Below, piece after piece: positions 36,536-49,438 of a DNA stretch of 64,000 bases (position 1 is the stretch's first letter; every line of letters begins with the position of its first letter). Below the pieces are notes generated by a model that did no database searches, was not told where the DNA came from, and saw nothing but the letters and a program-made list of their open reading frames with translations. This stretch comes from Gavia stellata (Eukaryota > Chordata > Aves > Gaviiformes > Gaviidae): the NCBI RefSeq assembly GCF_030936135.1, contig NC_082595.1, forward strand, positions 62,734,716-62,798,715, given 5' to 3'. The position numbers and the translations under genes are program-made.

Positions 36536-36800
36536 CTTATCATTGCCCTTCCCTCCTTTTCACCTCCTTCCAGACCTTCTTCCTCCCATCCTCCAACCTC
36601 CATCCCCCTCCTCTCTCTCTTCCAGGCAAGCCCTTCTCACCACCCCTCTGCATCCCATTTCCAGAATCCCCTACTCCTCTGCATCCCCCTGTGCAACACC
36701 TACTGCAGCAGACATCAGTACCTCTGCCCTTAATGCTTTCTCCTCATCTTCTGCCTTCTCCCATGTCTCTCCATGCTCTCCCTACTTCATCCGTATCCCT
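36536..36800. repeat. C/T-rich low-complexity tract
   Basis: About 265 bases that are strongly pyrimidine-rich on the + strand, with many CTCC, TTCC and CATCC strings. It resembles a chain of polypyrimidine tracts and contains several AGs, but no matching coding segment. Confidence 0.7.
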
Positions 36801-37779
36801 CTCTGCTATGGAGGCACATTTTGAAGTGTGTTTCAGTGTGTGCTGAAAACAGACCTTGCATGGCTAAGAAACAGTTCCAGCTGCAGTTTCCCATTTCTTC
36901 TGAAAAGCCTTAACTTTGGTAACGTGAGTGATGTAACAGCACCGGCCAAGCAGAGCCAACCTGACAGCAGGCTCAGGTGTCCCTCTTAGGATTACCACAG
37001 AATTTTGTAGTGGTTGTCCAAAATAGAGCTGCATGTCCAACCTAAGACTGAGGCAAATACTCTAGTGTTTTGTAAAATGTGGGATATGGAAATACTTACT
37101 ATTTTTCACTTCAGTATTAGGTTAAAACTCCGGGACAGAAACATCTGAATTGTTTTACTTGAGGTACTTGTTATGACAAATTTATTAATTATTCTATTAA
37201 TTTTACTTTATTTATTACAAGTAATAATTTGAATTATTGTCAATAAAACTATGTCACTTTTAGGCTCTTTAGATGAAACCCAACCTAGTCTGGGATAATA
37301 ATACTTTGGAGATGTGGTGAAATTGAGTCCCTGAGACAATTAAGTGATTTGCCAAATACCACAATGACCTTCTATGCAGAGTTTTGGTGGACCCCATCCC
37401 TTCGGCCCCCGCTTGTCTTGCTGACCCCCATTTCTTACTCCGGCATTTACATCTGATTTGTAATTTGACAAAAAAAGTAATGCTGGGAAGTATGTTCTGT
37501 TCCACCCCAAATGCACCCATCCACCTGTGAAAAAACCTTTTACCAACCACCACATATTTGTAAATGGGAGAAGCGAAAAGGGAGACTTAAATTTCCCAAA
37601 ATGATGTGGTAACATTGTGCTTCAGACCTAGGTGGCCGAGCACTTGATTGCTGTTGCCCCCTCTTCCGAAGGGAAGCTTTTCCCCTGGCTGGGTAGCACA
37701 CACACCTCCTCCCCCTTCCCAGGGACTTAGCAGGGAGGCGACAGCATCCCTCCTTTGGCAGTGAATCTGGGATGATGTT

Positions 37780-38530
37780 ATTTCTTGGTGAGTGACGGCG
37801 AGTAAAAAGACATCCTTTTATAACTGATGGCTTAAGTTTCTGGAGCTGACACTCGTGAGCTGTAGCATCCGTGGCATCTGGCCTGGCGCTGTTTATTTGC
37901 GCTATAGGATTCGTACACCGAAGCAACATTTTCTGTGAGGCGCCTTTGTACGCTGCGCGCTCAGCTGAAGTGAACCCCTCTCCATCAAAACCACTTCCCC
38001 AGCGCGAGTTAAAGATTACATTTTTTGATGGGGAACTCTAGCTTGATTTAATTAGCTCGCTAATTGTATGACTTTCAGATACCGTGAGACTTAAATGCAT
38101 TTTAAAAAATGACTCCCAGCCCAAATGGCAGTCGACCAAATTCTTTATAGCAACCAGATAGCTGAATTATTACAGAACAGATGGAAAAATACTTCTGAAT
38201 TTTTAGCAAACTAGGAATTTACGGCCTAGATTTAAATTTATTTTGACCGAGATGCGAATAACAGGCATTTTAATCACATGCTCTTTATAGCCAGATGACC
38301 CATTGCCTGTTTTCATTGATATTAAAGCAAATATCTGTGTCTTCCTAAAATGACATTTCATCAGGCTTCACCACCAAGCAAAGTCCTTTTCCTCGTTATC
38401 CTCTTTATTTTTTCACAGCTTTGGTTATAAAATTTCATCAGCTATTTTTCCAAAAACTGTTTTGTACCTGATATACCGAAGCCCTTTGCCATAGAATGCT
38501 GCATTTTCCCTAAATACAATATTATTTCTG
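37780..38530. promoter_or_regulatory. candidate intronic enhancer / conserved non-coding element
   Basis: An AT-rich, repeat-free block with a distinct texture: CTTTTATAACTG, GTTTATTTGCGCTATAGG, a perfect palindrome AATTAGCTCGCTAATT (38050-38065) with two homeodomain cores, TTTAATCACATG, and repeated TTTATAGCCAGAT/TTTATAGCAACCAGAT strings. There is no open frame of significance. The evidence for function is motif content alone; conservation with other birds or mammals would be the test. Confidence 0.35.
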
Positions 38531-41028
38531 ACTGTCTGAATCTCGTTAGGAAAAAGTCTATTCTGGCAGCCGGGGGGGGTTGGTTAGTAGGTGGATCAGT
38601 TTTATTTCTCTGGCTGTAAGCGAGGGGCAGCCCCGAAGAGCTGCCCAGAAAGCCTGTACGAGGGAAGGCTGTGTTAGCATCACGGGGGTATTCACGGTGT
38701 TAGAGGACATCGGAGTGACACGCGCACAGGGCAGCGCTGCGGTGAAGACCACCACATCCCTCCCAGAGGGCAACACAATGATGGCCCCATCTAAGTAGCC
38801 CGAGGGCAGTTTGTCCCACCCAACCACCGCCCCCCGCCACCGCAGCAGCCCCTGCCTGGGGAGGTGGCCCCAACCCGGGGTGAGCGGACGGGACCTTGCA
38901 AGATCCTGCCAGGCGAGGTGGGCAGCGAGAGTTGCCCTGTGCAGGATGGCATGTGGAGTGACAATTTCCATTACAGGGCATAGGTTCCCCTGCTGCCCTA
39001 GAAGTCACTATAAATGATGACAAATAAGCAGTCAGGATTCGGACACACCGGGACCAAGACTGCACAGACAAGCTTAATGTTCCCTGATTATTCACCTGTC
39101 CTGTGATACAGCCTTGGATTTCAAGGTTGCATATGGTCTTAAGGTTTCTGCCTCATTCACTGCAAAACACTTAGGGGATGTAGGAGGCTGCGTGCAGACT
39201 CCCGTGCATCATTTGCTGTGTGGAAGAAAGGTATTGCATGACAAAAGAAGGAAAGGTGGAAAAGACCTTGGACTGTGTTTTGCCTTTGCCAGCACAGTGC
39301 TGACCCCTCTCTGCCCCGGTGACTAAGCTGAGCCCTGACTTGCCTCGTGCTGACCCTCCTTGCCCGCAGCCAAATGCACAGAGAGGTAATGCCAAGGACC
39401 CCAAAATGTGTGCTCCGAAGCTCTGTGCTTCCCTGGTGCAGGTTTAATGGCACCTTTCTGCCAAGCCATCGCAAGCCCACACAGCAGGACCAGGCTGGCC
39501 CGGCGCTCACCTTGGTGCACATTTGTATGCACATCTGCAGGGGCTGGAGGTGGTTTTCTCTCCAGCAGCAAAAGCTCTCGTGGCCGGGAGGTGTCTCTGT
39601 CCTCCTGGCTGGAAGGACACAGGCCCGCAGGGATGGGTTGAACCCCAGCCTTTGTCAGGACAAGGGACAACCAGTACAGGGGAACTAGGAACCATAAAGA
39701 TGAGGACCTATGATCTAAGTCATTTAAGAAAAGTACAGGGAAAGTTTGCATCTTGGTTCATCTTGTTTCTTTCCTGTGTATTTTATTATACAAGCTGGTA
39801 GAGAACTTGTTCAGAAGAAGAAAAAGCTATCTGGGAAATGTTCTTCCCCCTCTTTCAGTTTTCTTTGGTGTGGGATGGCAGAAATATCAGCTAGATGAAT
39901 CCTGACTGCTTCAAAAGGGTGTGCAGATGGTAAGAGAAACTCCAGGACTCAACAGGGTCCTCCCTGTCAGGGGCCACGGCATACTCAGATAAGCCTGCAG
40001 TCGGCATCAATGGCATGAAAACCCAAGTTCTCTCTGCATCTAATGCACTGTGACTTTGGCAAAGTAGACACACTTATTTTCTTCCCTAAATCTCTGATCA
40101 GTTTTCTCTGATCTCTTTTCCATGGTAGAAGGTCAGTAAGACTGGGGGCCTGGTTGTACAGCTTGTTTTAAAACAACCATTGCCTTTTATATCTCATGCT
40201 ATGCCTATTAAAACTTATGACATTTGATATTCAAAAGCTGATTCGAATGCCTTACTATAAGGATTTCCCAAAGTGCTCTGACAGATCTGCTCTGTCTCCT
40301 TTTCTCTCTCTCTTTCCCTCTTCATCGCTTTTTTTCACTTCTATGCATATTTGCTCTCTACTGCCAAGCTCTCAGTCAGTCAGCTGGTTGGTTGGGTTGG
40401 CTTTTTGATACAGAAGGACCAGTACAAGAAAAGATATCTTTAAATTAAATACTTGGATATCTACACTTAGTGATATTCAGGGACTACTCAGCATTTCAGT
40501 GTCCAGAAGGTATTTAAGCTGTGTTTGCTAGTGTACTGTCTCCTGTAATCAGGCATTGTTTTATTTTGATCTAATGAAGGTGCATTCTCTGCTACCCCTA
40601 ATAAAATGGCATTTATCTGTATCCAGAGGCTGTAGAGCACATACTGTTGCAATTAAGTTTGCAGTAAACTGTTTGCTAAAACAGCAAACTGCCAAGAAGG
40701 GGCTTCCAAGCTAGAGAGTTTTCACAAGTCTTGCCCTCTGTTTATTTGCTCTTGAGCCTGCCTGGGCCTCCAAGAGCCAGGGAACAGGTGAAGAAAGAGG
40801 TCTACCACGCACTGTCCCACCTCTACCTCCACGGGGCTGATGGTGCAGCGCACACTCAGACAGTGCATGAGGCTCAAGGGTCAGAGAGGGGACTCGTGCG
40901 CCTGTGTTTGGGGCCACTGGGCTGTGAGGCAGTAAGGGGGATAAGGAGCCAACACACAAGTGAAACAGAAGTTATTAGGTGTTCTGTCTCCAAAATAGTG
41001 TCTATATGGATGTGTGCATGAGTGAGTG

Positions 41029-41054
41029 CATATATATCTTTTTATATATATATG
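41029..41054. repeat. TA-rich microsatellite left of a CR1 fragment
   Basis: CATATATATC then T5 and ATATATATAT, abutting the truncated 5' end of the CR1 fragment at 41055. Confidence 0.75.
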
Positions 41055-41310
41055 AGAGGAAATGGCCTCGAGTTGTGCCAGGGGAGGTTTAGATTGGATA
41101 TTAGGAAAAATTTCTTCACTGAAAGAGTTATCAAACACTGGAACAGGCTGCCCAGGGAAGTGGTTGAGTCACCATCCCTGGAAGTATTTAAAAGACATGT
41201 AGTTGTAGCACTTAGGGACATGGTTTAGTGGTGGACTTGGCAGTGTTACATTTACAGTTGGACTCAATGATCTTAAAGGTCTTTTCCAACCTAAATGATT
41301 CTATGATTCT
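41055..41310 (+). mobile_element. CR1 LINE, short 3' fragment (copy 3)
   Basis: Only the last 256 bases of a CR1. It encodes the [20 protein letters not shown] segment, the [18 protein letters not shown] segment and the stop, followed by the untranslated tail ending in ATTCTATG octamers. It is embedded in TA-rich simple sequence on both sides. It lies in sense orientation within the SCML4 intron. Confidence 0.95.
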
Positions 41311-41457
41311 AGGATATTATATATGTATACATAAATATATACACAAGTATATATGTACATCTCTATGTAAATGTATATACTTGTATATCTGTGCATATAC
41401 TATGTACAAACACACATACATATATATGCATTTATTATATATGCATATGTATGTATG
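41311..41457. repeat. TA/CATA-rich low-complexity sequence
   Basis: A degenerate TATATGTATACATA-type tract directly following the CR1 tail, probably grown from simple-sequence expansion at the insertion site. Confidence 0.8.
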
Positions 41458-43528
41458 AGCAAAAGAGAGCCCAGAAGTCTAGCACAAGGGCTACCCGAAG
41501 TTTCACAGTGCCAGCCCACTTCAGCATGGAAGAGTGAGTCATCGACATGTTGCTACACAACAAAATCAAACCTTGCTGCTTCTCACCTTCCCACATGGAT
41601 AAACCCCAAACTGGATCAGGACCTTGATTTTTGAAAGACTGTTTTCCTCCCATTTCTTTTAATTGCTGGGAAAACAAACTGACAACACTTTGCAGCTGGT
41701 CTCTCCTGACCCCAATCCAAAGGCAAAACAACCCTGTAAAAACAGGGCAACACAGGCAAGTGAGGACTGGCATTAGCCAGGGGCCAGCTCAGGGTCCTTA
41801 GTCCCCTACAGCTGCCATACAGCAGGAGGTCAAATCCACAGTTTGTCTTGGATGCACTTATTGAATATTTTCTCCCTGTTCAGGCTAAATCCAAAGGGAT
41901 TTAACCTGCCCCAGGGGAGGAGAGGCTGTGGCACCATGTGGAGATGGTGCCTGGCACTTCTGAGACAGGTGGGATGCAGCCTCTGCCCCAGGCACCGAAC
42001 AGAGCCCTGCAGGGGAGGGTGCCTGGAAGAGGAGCCAGCTTTTATTTCCATCCAGGCTTACCGTGCCTATCTTTCCACAGAGGCTGCTCTGAGGGAAAAC
42101 CTAGGTTGCATGAAGGAGCAAATCCAGGAAGGGCTTGGTAGAGATCTGGCAGGCAAAAATTACACCCATCTCAATAAAGATGGCCGTTTTGTTTGTTTTG
42201 ATGGGTACCATCCCAGCACAGGCTACTGTGCTACTGAAAGCAAGAGAGACCCTGAATTCTGTCTTAGTGAAGACCTTGCTGGGATAAGCCAGTAACTGGG
42301 GAATTCTCCAAACTCCCAAAGATTTAATGATTAATCAATTAATGAATCACTTGGATAGCACTAAGTCCAACAGCCTTCCCTCTCCCTTCCCCAGCTTTCT
42401 GTTTTTACTATTACACCGAAACAGTGATCATTATTTTAGACAGTTGTGATCATAGTCATAGACAACATGAATCTTTATCCAAAATGGCCTCTACACTCCA
42501 CCAGGACTTGCTCAAGGTTTGGGTTTGTAGCTAGTGGTCTGGCTTCATTTCTACCTAAAATATACTTTGTACATTATTTCCAGCTTGGGCGTAAGCTCTG
42601 AGTGAAGCAATACTCTGCAAATTTAACAGGTCTAAAAATTCCTTTTCATTCTTACACTCGTCACTTATAGCATTTTTACCTTTGGCCACTGAAAAACAAC
42701 AACAAAAAAAATCACCTGCCAGAAGAACAGCTCAGTGTAGTATATGTAAATATATAAACTAGCCAGCTGTGTGCCTGGCTCTCTGCTTTCCCTCCACTTC
42801 CCTTTGCAGCAAAAGGAAAAGCAAGAGTGGTACCTTCAGGTCACATCCATCACGTCAGCCCTTTATAATTATGAGGACCTGATCATCACTTGACTGGTGA
42901 GACGCTGCCAGGTACCAGCAGCGTAAAGACGTAGTGATATTGCACTGTAAATTCCCATCGTGTTTCACTTCTCCAAGCTGGGCTGCAGGTCATGAAGACT
43001 ACTGGGTGCAACAGTTTGTATTTACTGCCTGGTAATAACACACTAGGGACCATGGTCTGCGCTTATTTACACGTGCGTCAGCCCAAAGTAGCCTCATGGT
43101 GCCACTGGATTTACACAAGATTTACATCCCTGTAACCAACAGCAGAATTTGGCCCTAAATTATGATGTAGTTAAAGACCCCGTGTTTCTGAGTTGTGAAG
43201 AATTGTTTACACCCACATGAAATGGGTTGTAAAATGCTATTGCACTGATTTGTTACAGTGTTAGACCCAATTTGCTCAGGTGTAAATAACTACCCAGTGG
43301 GTGGCATAATATTTGCATCCTGTAACTTAAGGCATTGCTGTCTGCTGCAAATCAGTCAGGCTTCATGTTCCAGTATCCTCCCGGGAGCAGAATGGATGCT
43401 CCTGACCTGAAGAAAGTGATGCAATAGCAGATTGCTAATGAGTGGGAGTTGATGGGGAGTGACATACACAGAATAAAATTGGAATATCTTGTGTATATTT
43501 TCATTGCCCAACTGGTTATTTTTTGCAG

Positions 43529-43658
43529 CTGAAGTCTCGTGTCCTGATGACTCCCTTAGCAATCTCTCCACCAAGAAGCACACCAGAGCCGGATATTAGT
43601 TCAATCCCCCAGGATGCAGCTACGATACCCAACTCAGCCACCCCACAGGCTCTCACAG
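43529..43658 (+). CDS. SCML4: SCML4 second coding exon
   Basis: A 130-base exon continuing in phase 0 from the previous one and ending in phase 1. It encodes LKSRVLMTPLAISPPRSTPE and then a Pro/Ser/Ala-rich stretch up to TPQALT, with the final G of the exon completing a Val codon in the next one. The LKSRVLMTPLA and STPEPDISSIPQDAAT segments match the mammalian SCML4 pattern. This is the flexible linker between the AT-hook region and the SLED domain. The borders are TTTTGCAG|CTG and CACAG|GTATGC, both standard. Confidence 0.93.
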
Positions 43659-46238
43659 GTATGCAGCCTCAAGTGCTCCTTGGCCAACGGGTGAGCAGGA
43701 ACCATGGATTGACAGCCAGATGCTGCACTTCCCAGAACAGGCAGAGCTCATGAAAATGGGGTGTTTGTAGATTAGACTGATGGCCAGTGACAAAAAGCAA
43801 AGATGTCCTGCAAGGCTATTTTTTGACTGCCATGTGTGAAGTTTAGTGGAGACCTCAGATCCATTCCTCTTGAAATGTGGACATCGATGACCCATGGATG
43901 CTGCTATTTTATATCCAACACTTACGCTGTCAAATGGGTTGCAATGACCAGACTAAACCTCAGTGTGAACATGAAGCATCTGTTACAGCTGTGGGGAGAA
44001 GGACGGAGGAGCCATGGTCTGACTGTAGGCCGGGTTAGCCAGCATGTAAATCCCAGTGCCTTATAGCAACAGCAGACCTGGTCATTTCTGACTGTAGTCA
44101 GGGAAAACACAGCCTTATTCTTATTTTTGCTCATATTACCAGAAGAAACATAGGCCAATGCTTTTTAACTGATGTAAATGAGAAGAAAATCAACAAGACA
44201 GCTGATTTACCCTGAGATTTCAGCAGAGAAAGGGATTAGATAACATTAGAATCTAAACACAACACATAAATCCCATTATTTCTTAGCTGGGATGCACAGA
44301 GGAGAAGTTTTCCATCTGCTCTGGTAGCAGAATGGTACTAAACATAGCAACAATGACAATAATAACATATTTTATTCTCATTTATCCCTTCACATGTTAA
44401 GACTACAAAACGCTTGGCAAACATCAGTCGAGTGGCGTTTCATAACACCGCCCTGAGAGGTGTGTCCGGTGCTGCTTTCAGAGCGGGACAGGGAGGCAGA
44501 GACCACCAGCCCCACCAGATTGCTGGGGCAACCGCAGAGGCAGAGGCTCCATGGGTCATTTCAGGCTCTGTGGATGCTGCGCCCCGCACATCCGTCTGCC
44601 CATCCCCGTGCCGCCGGCACCTATTCTCCCAGCACTTTCCCTACGAAGCATGTAGGCTCCCACCAGAGCAGGGTTTGCAGGAGGTGGAGGCAGGCTCAAG
44701 CCAACTTCTACCTCCTTATCTGCACTAAAAGGACCATAGGGCCCTCGCTCCCCAGCGAGGGACCCAGCATGCTGCCTGCAGGCTGCAGAGTCCCTCCTGC
44801 AGCCAAGCCCCATACAAAACCGGTGGCTTGTCACGGCAGAAGCCACATCCTGCAGATTTGGCGAGGTTTGGCATGGTGGCGTGCTGGGAAAGCTGCACCC
44901 TGACAGCCCCCTGCAATTTATGCATGCTGTTGCTGCCTTTCTGTGTGTTATCCCTTTGTTTGTTTGGCACTTGGAAGGTGTAAAGTGCTATGTAATGATA
45001 AGTATGATTGCTATTATCCTTCTGTTTACCCAGGATATACTGCTTGAGCCCCTTCTGCTTTTCAGTGAGAGGTGGGGTAGCAAAGTGTGCTGTGACAGTC
45101 GCACTAGATTTTCATTACGGTGATACAAACTGTAAATTATTTCCAACTTTATACAGCTGTCACCATGTCCTCCATGCTGCTTGATGGGTTTTTTTGTCAC
45201 ATATCTGATTTCTGTCAGCGGATAATGTTATACTACCTGAGAGATGACAGCTCGAGCACACTCAGCCAGCTATTATAATATGTCTCACTTTAGCCTGACT
45301 TTAGGCTGTGTCTTAGTCGCCCTTAGTTACCACAGCGTTATCTCTGCTCCCTCTGAGATGCAGTTAGCCTTAGCCAAGCTTAAAATAAGCTCACACTAGC
45401 AAGAGGAGAACACTGATTTTTTGGCTATTGCCAGCAGGCCTGACGGCACGTAGAAAAACCGCCTTTGCAGGGAACGCTGTATGCCAGGAGGCATGCAGGG
45501 CTTGGCTGTGGAGAGGCTGGGGCGTCCCTCTCAGACCCCCTGTGCGGCACAGTCACGCGGCTGTGGTCCCAAATGAGGATTTAGCACTGCACGTGATGTA
45601 CAGTTTTCCTTGAGGCGATGCAGTTTGCAGAGTGCTGTATTGGACATGGGGGTCAGGAAGCTCCCAAAGACCAGAGTCTCTGGTGTTACACTGTGCAGCT
45701 CAGCGCAGCGTAACACTCCAGAAATTCCAGCTGCATTAAGGTCAGAAGCAGCAAGGAACCAAAATCTCCCAAAACTCAGCTCAGAACAGTGCTTCTCGGA
45801 GGGCCTCTCAATGAACTAGTCTAAAAACACATAGAGAAAATAAAGAAACAAACAAAACCACCTCAGGCTGGAGTTCATATGTTGCTGTAAGGTCACCCAT
45901 GCTAGTCCTGCACTCCCTGGGCATTTTTTCTTGTCACCAGCTGCATGTACAAGGTTGTCTGCAAGACAGGAGACTGCAGGCACACACAGGGGTCTTCCAG
46001 GAGCTTCTTTAGTTGCATGTAGCTTATCCTCGCCTGTGACCCCCAGCAAAGGCGCCAGCTCAGCTCACTTCACATAGGCAATGGGTCCGGCTGTGCAAGG
46101 AAGCCTTGCTGCAAATGGCAGCAATTCACCAACGAATGGAAGAGCTCATGAAATAATCAGAAAAGTATAAAGCTAGCATTTGCTAGAATGCTCTCTGGGC
46201 CATTTTGTAATAACCTTGTTGGCATTTTGTGTCTACAG
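43659..46238 (+). other. SCML4: SCML4 intron (phase 1)
   Basis: A 2580-base intron with GTATGC donor and GTCTACAG acceptor. I see no transposon, exon or RNA gene inside. Short open frames on both strands lack motifs. Confidence 0.85.
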
Positions 46239-46439
46239 TCTGCATTTACGTCAACAAACAAGCAAACCTGGGGCCGTACCTCGACAGGAAAAAAGTGCAG
46301 CAGCTCCCAGAGCACTTTGGGCCGGAGAGACCGTCCACAGCCCTGCAGCAGGCTGTCCAGGCCTGCATCGACTGCGCGCTCCAGCAAAAGGTGGTCTTCT
46401 CGCTCATCAAGCAGGGCTATGGAAGCGAGATGGTGTCAG
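46239..46439 (+). CDS. SCML4: SCML4 third coding exon: first half of the SLED domain
   Basis: A 201-base exon, phase 1 in and phase 1 out. It encodes residues about 111-177, starting with the conserved VCIYVNKQANLGPYL, then RKKVQQLPEHFGPERPS, VQACIDCA and FSLIKQGYGSEMVS. This is the N-terminal part of the Scm-like embedded domain (SLED). In the paralogue SCML2 that domain binds double-stranded DNA. No stop, frameshift or missing conserved block is seen. The acceptor is GTCTACAG and the donor TCAG|GTAAAG. Confidence 0.95.
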
Positions 46440-47916
46440 GTAAAGCATTTTGGTGAGGGGTTTGTGGCCAACTGGGAAGTGCTTGAAACCTTAACCTGAT
46501 GCCCAATCCTGACTGTCCTAGCCATCCCACTCACATCAGCGGGCTGGCAACCAGCTTTGAACATCACTGATGCCTTTGTAAAATGAGCTGCTGCAGGAAT
46601 TGCCCTGGTGTCAGATGAAAGTATATCAGCAAAGAGCATTTCAGCTGTGATTCAGGGGAGGAATAGGGCTAGCTCCAGAGTCCGGTGCGTACCGCTCTTT
46701 GAAACAGTGCTGAGGCCAGGCCTGTGGGCTGAGTTTTTCATGCAGCTGTACAAGGATGAGCAGCATTGCAAGCCCGCTTCATGCCACATGTTGCTGCCAC
46801 ATGTTGCTCTAAAGGAAAACTGACAGAGTTCAGCTGCTGTTATGTCCTCCAACTGCAATTCATGAGCTAAATATGCTCTCAGCTGTAGGAATTGCAAGTC
46901 CTGCAGCAATTCCCCATACAGCAGGACTATACAAATATATCAGAGAGAATCAGAGATCAGAGGGAACTTCCCAGGAGCTCCTCATCTTCCCACCGGGACA
47001 CTTCTCGCTGTGTCCTGATGAGTCTCCCATGTCCCATGCTGAACTCCCTGGCCTGGGTCTCAGACTGAACATGAACTTTTCTTCTAATCACAGCAAGAGT
47101 TTTGTGCCACAACATTGTTTTAGCACAGGGGGATGCAGCGGGAATGAAACAATGATGGGAATACGGGAATGATGCTCTCCAATGAGCTGCCCTTGATGAG
47201 TCAGGCATGAACACAAAGCCAAGGACCGCAAGTCCAGTCAGTTTTGCAGGGACCACAGCAGCTCAGCTGTGCCATTGGGACACTCTTGTGTGGGAGCCCA
47301 GGCTCTGGCCTGCTGTGCAGCATAGAAATCCTGCTTCCTCCCTCTCCTCCAGTTCTCTCTAATCACAGGTGTGCCTTCCCTAAGGGACATCAGAAATACT
47401 CTAAGAATGATCCAGATTTGTTCACAGAAACACAAGACTGAAGCAATTTAGTGCAAAGCTTCATTTTTGCCTGGTTCTGTGCTGCGTATATGATTTTCAT
47501 TACAAGCAGGACGGTCAAGTTGTGCATCACGCCTGCCAAACCCCTTGGTCTCAGTTCCTCTGAGCTGGCTTGGCTTCAGGTACCTGAGCTAAAAGCACCT
47601 GGTCAACATTGTTCCCAAATTTATGCCTCTTCTAATCATCGAGGAGGGGCGAATGGCCTCCTAGCCATGGTGTGGCTCACTCCCAACCCAGCAGCAGAGC
47701 AGGGAGATTTTGTCATGGGCTTTCCATTCTTCCCATGGCTTGCGTCACAGATGCTCAACCAGCTGTGGAGCATGATCCCTTACAACAGCTCAGGCCAGCA
47801 GGAAATCTCTGAAGTTATCCCAAAGATTATAAGCCTAACATTGCAATTTATACTCATTAGTACTGACTGGAGATTGTAGGACTGGAAAAAACCTTCCAGG
47901 TGGTGGAGTTCAGGTA

Positions 47917-49438
47917 GTCAACAAGGATGAGGAAAAGGCTGAGGTACTTATTGCCTTCTTTGCCTCAGTCTTTAATAGCCACACCAGGTATCCTCAGGGT
48001 ATTCTGCTCCCTGAGCTGGAAGACAGGGATGGAGAGCAAAATAAACTCCCCATAATCCAGGAGGAAGCAGTTAATGACCTGCTGTGCCACCTGGACGCTC
48101 ACAATTCTATGGCATCTGATGGAATCCACCCAAGGGTACTGAGGGAGCTGGCAGAGGAGCTTGCCAAGCCACTCTCCATCATTTATCAACAGTCCTGGTT
48201 AACAGGGGAGGTCCCGGACTACTGGAGGCTTGCCAACGTGACGCCCATCTACAAGAAGGGACAGAAGGAGGATCTGGGGAACTACAGGACTGTCAGCCTG
48301 ACCTCGGTGCCGGGGAAGATTATGGAGAGGTTCATATTGAGGGTGCTCATAGGGCACATGCAGGACAACCAAGGGATCAGGCCCAGCCAGCACGGGTTCA
48401 TGAAGGGCAGGTCCTGCTTGACCAACCTGATCTCCTTCTATGACCAGGTGACCTGCCTAGGGGATGAGGGAAAGGCTGTGGATGTTGTCTACCTGGACTT
48501 TAGTAAAGCCTTCGACAACTGTCTCCCACAGTATTCTCCTGGAGAAGCTGGTGGCTCATGGCTTAGACAGGTGCACTCTTCACCGGACAAAAAACTGGCT
48601 GGACGGCTGAGCCCAGAGAGTCGTGGTGAATGGAATTAAATCCAGTTGGCATCTGGTCACAAGCGGAGTCTCCCAGGGCTCAGATTTGGGGCTGGTCTTG
48701 TTTAATAATATCTTTATTGATGATCTAGATGAGGGGACTGAGTGCTTCCTCAGTAAGTTTGCAGACAACACCAAGTTGGGCGGGAGTGTTGATCGGCTCG
48801 AGGGTAGAAAGGGTCTGCAGAGGGATCTGGACAGGCTGGATCGATGGGCCGAGGCCAATTGTATGAGGTTCAACAAGGCCAAGTGCTGGGTCCTGCACTT
48901 GGGTCACAACAACCCCATGCAACACCTCGAATCCTGTGTTCAGCTTTGGGCCCCTCACTACAAGAGGGATGTTGAGGTGCTGGAGCATGTCCAGAGAAGG
49001 GTGACGAAGCTGGTGAGGCATCTGGAGCACAAGTCTTATGAGGAGTGGCTGAGGGAAGTGGGGTTGTTCAGTGTGGAGAAGAGGAGGCTGAGGGGAGACC
49101 TTATTCCTCTCTACAATTACGTGAAAGGAGGTTGCAGAGAGGTGGGTGTTGGTCTCTTCTCCCAAGGGACTAGCGACAGAAAAAGAGGAAATGGCCTCAA
49201 GTTGTGCCAGGGGAGGTTTAGACTGGATATTAGGAAAAATTTCTTTACTGAGAGAGTGATGAGACACTGGAATAAGCTGCCCAAGGAAGAGGTGGAGTCA
49301 CCATCACTGGAGGTGTTTAAGGAACGTGTAAACGTGGCATCGTGGGACATCGTTTAGTGGGCATGGTGGTGTTGGGTTGATGGTTGGACTTGATAATCTT
49401 AAAGGTCTTTTCCAACCTTAGTGATTCTGTGATTCTGT
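47917..49438 (+). mobile_element. CR1 LINE, 5'-truncated copy 4 with an in-frame internal deletion
   Basis: It starts within the ORF2 segment encoding KDEEKAEVL.AFFASVFNS, runs through HPRVLRELAEELAKPLSIIY and the fingers/palm region (DYWRLANVTPIYKKGQKED), and ends with the CR1 octamer tail. It carries a +1 insertion in the FDTVSHS region (GACAACTGTC) and a TGA-containing GGCTGAGCCC. Both are shared with copy 5. The catalytic box reads FADN (48767-48769). A 204-base deletion relative to copy 5, at 48923/48924, keeps the frame, so 48623-49357 remains open. It is non-functional and lies in sense in the SCML4 intron. Confidence 0.95.

Larger units (their letters stand above)
35381..43528 (+). 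other. SCML4: SCML4 intron (phase 0)
   Basis: An 8148-base intron with GT donor at 35381-35382 and AG acceptor at 43527-43528, preceded by TTATTTTTTGCAG. It holds a C/T-rich tract (36536-36800), an AT-rich enhancer-like island (37780-38530), a short CR1 fragment (41055-41310) and TA-rich low-complexity sequence around it. No extra exon is supported. The 150-codon frame at 41843-42295 has no recognisable motif. Confidence 0.85.

Noticed and set aside
36536..36800. Pyrimidine-rich tract as a cluster of splice acceptors for an extra exon
   Set aside because: No downstream frame joins the SCML4 phases, and the flanking exons join directly to give the expected protein.
41843..42295. 150-codon + strand open frame in the SCML4 intron
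   Set aside because: No recognisable domain, no splice or promoter context, and composition like the surrounding intron.
47873..47916. Short sequence GTAGGACTGGAAAAAACCTT resembling an antisense CR1/L3 3' tail next to copy 4
   Set aside because: Only about 30 bases match the pattern, too little to call an element.
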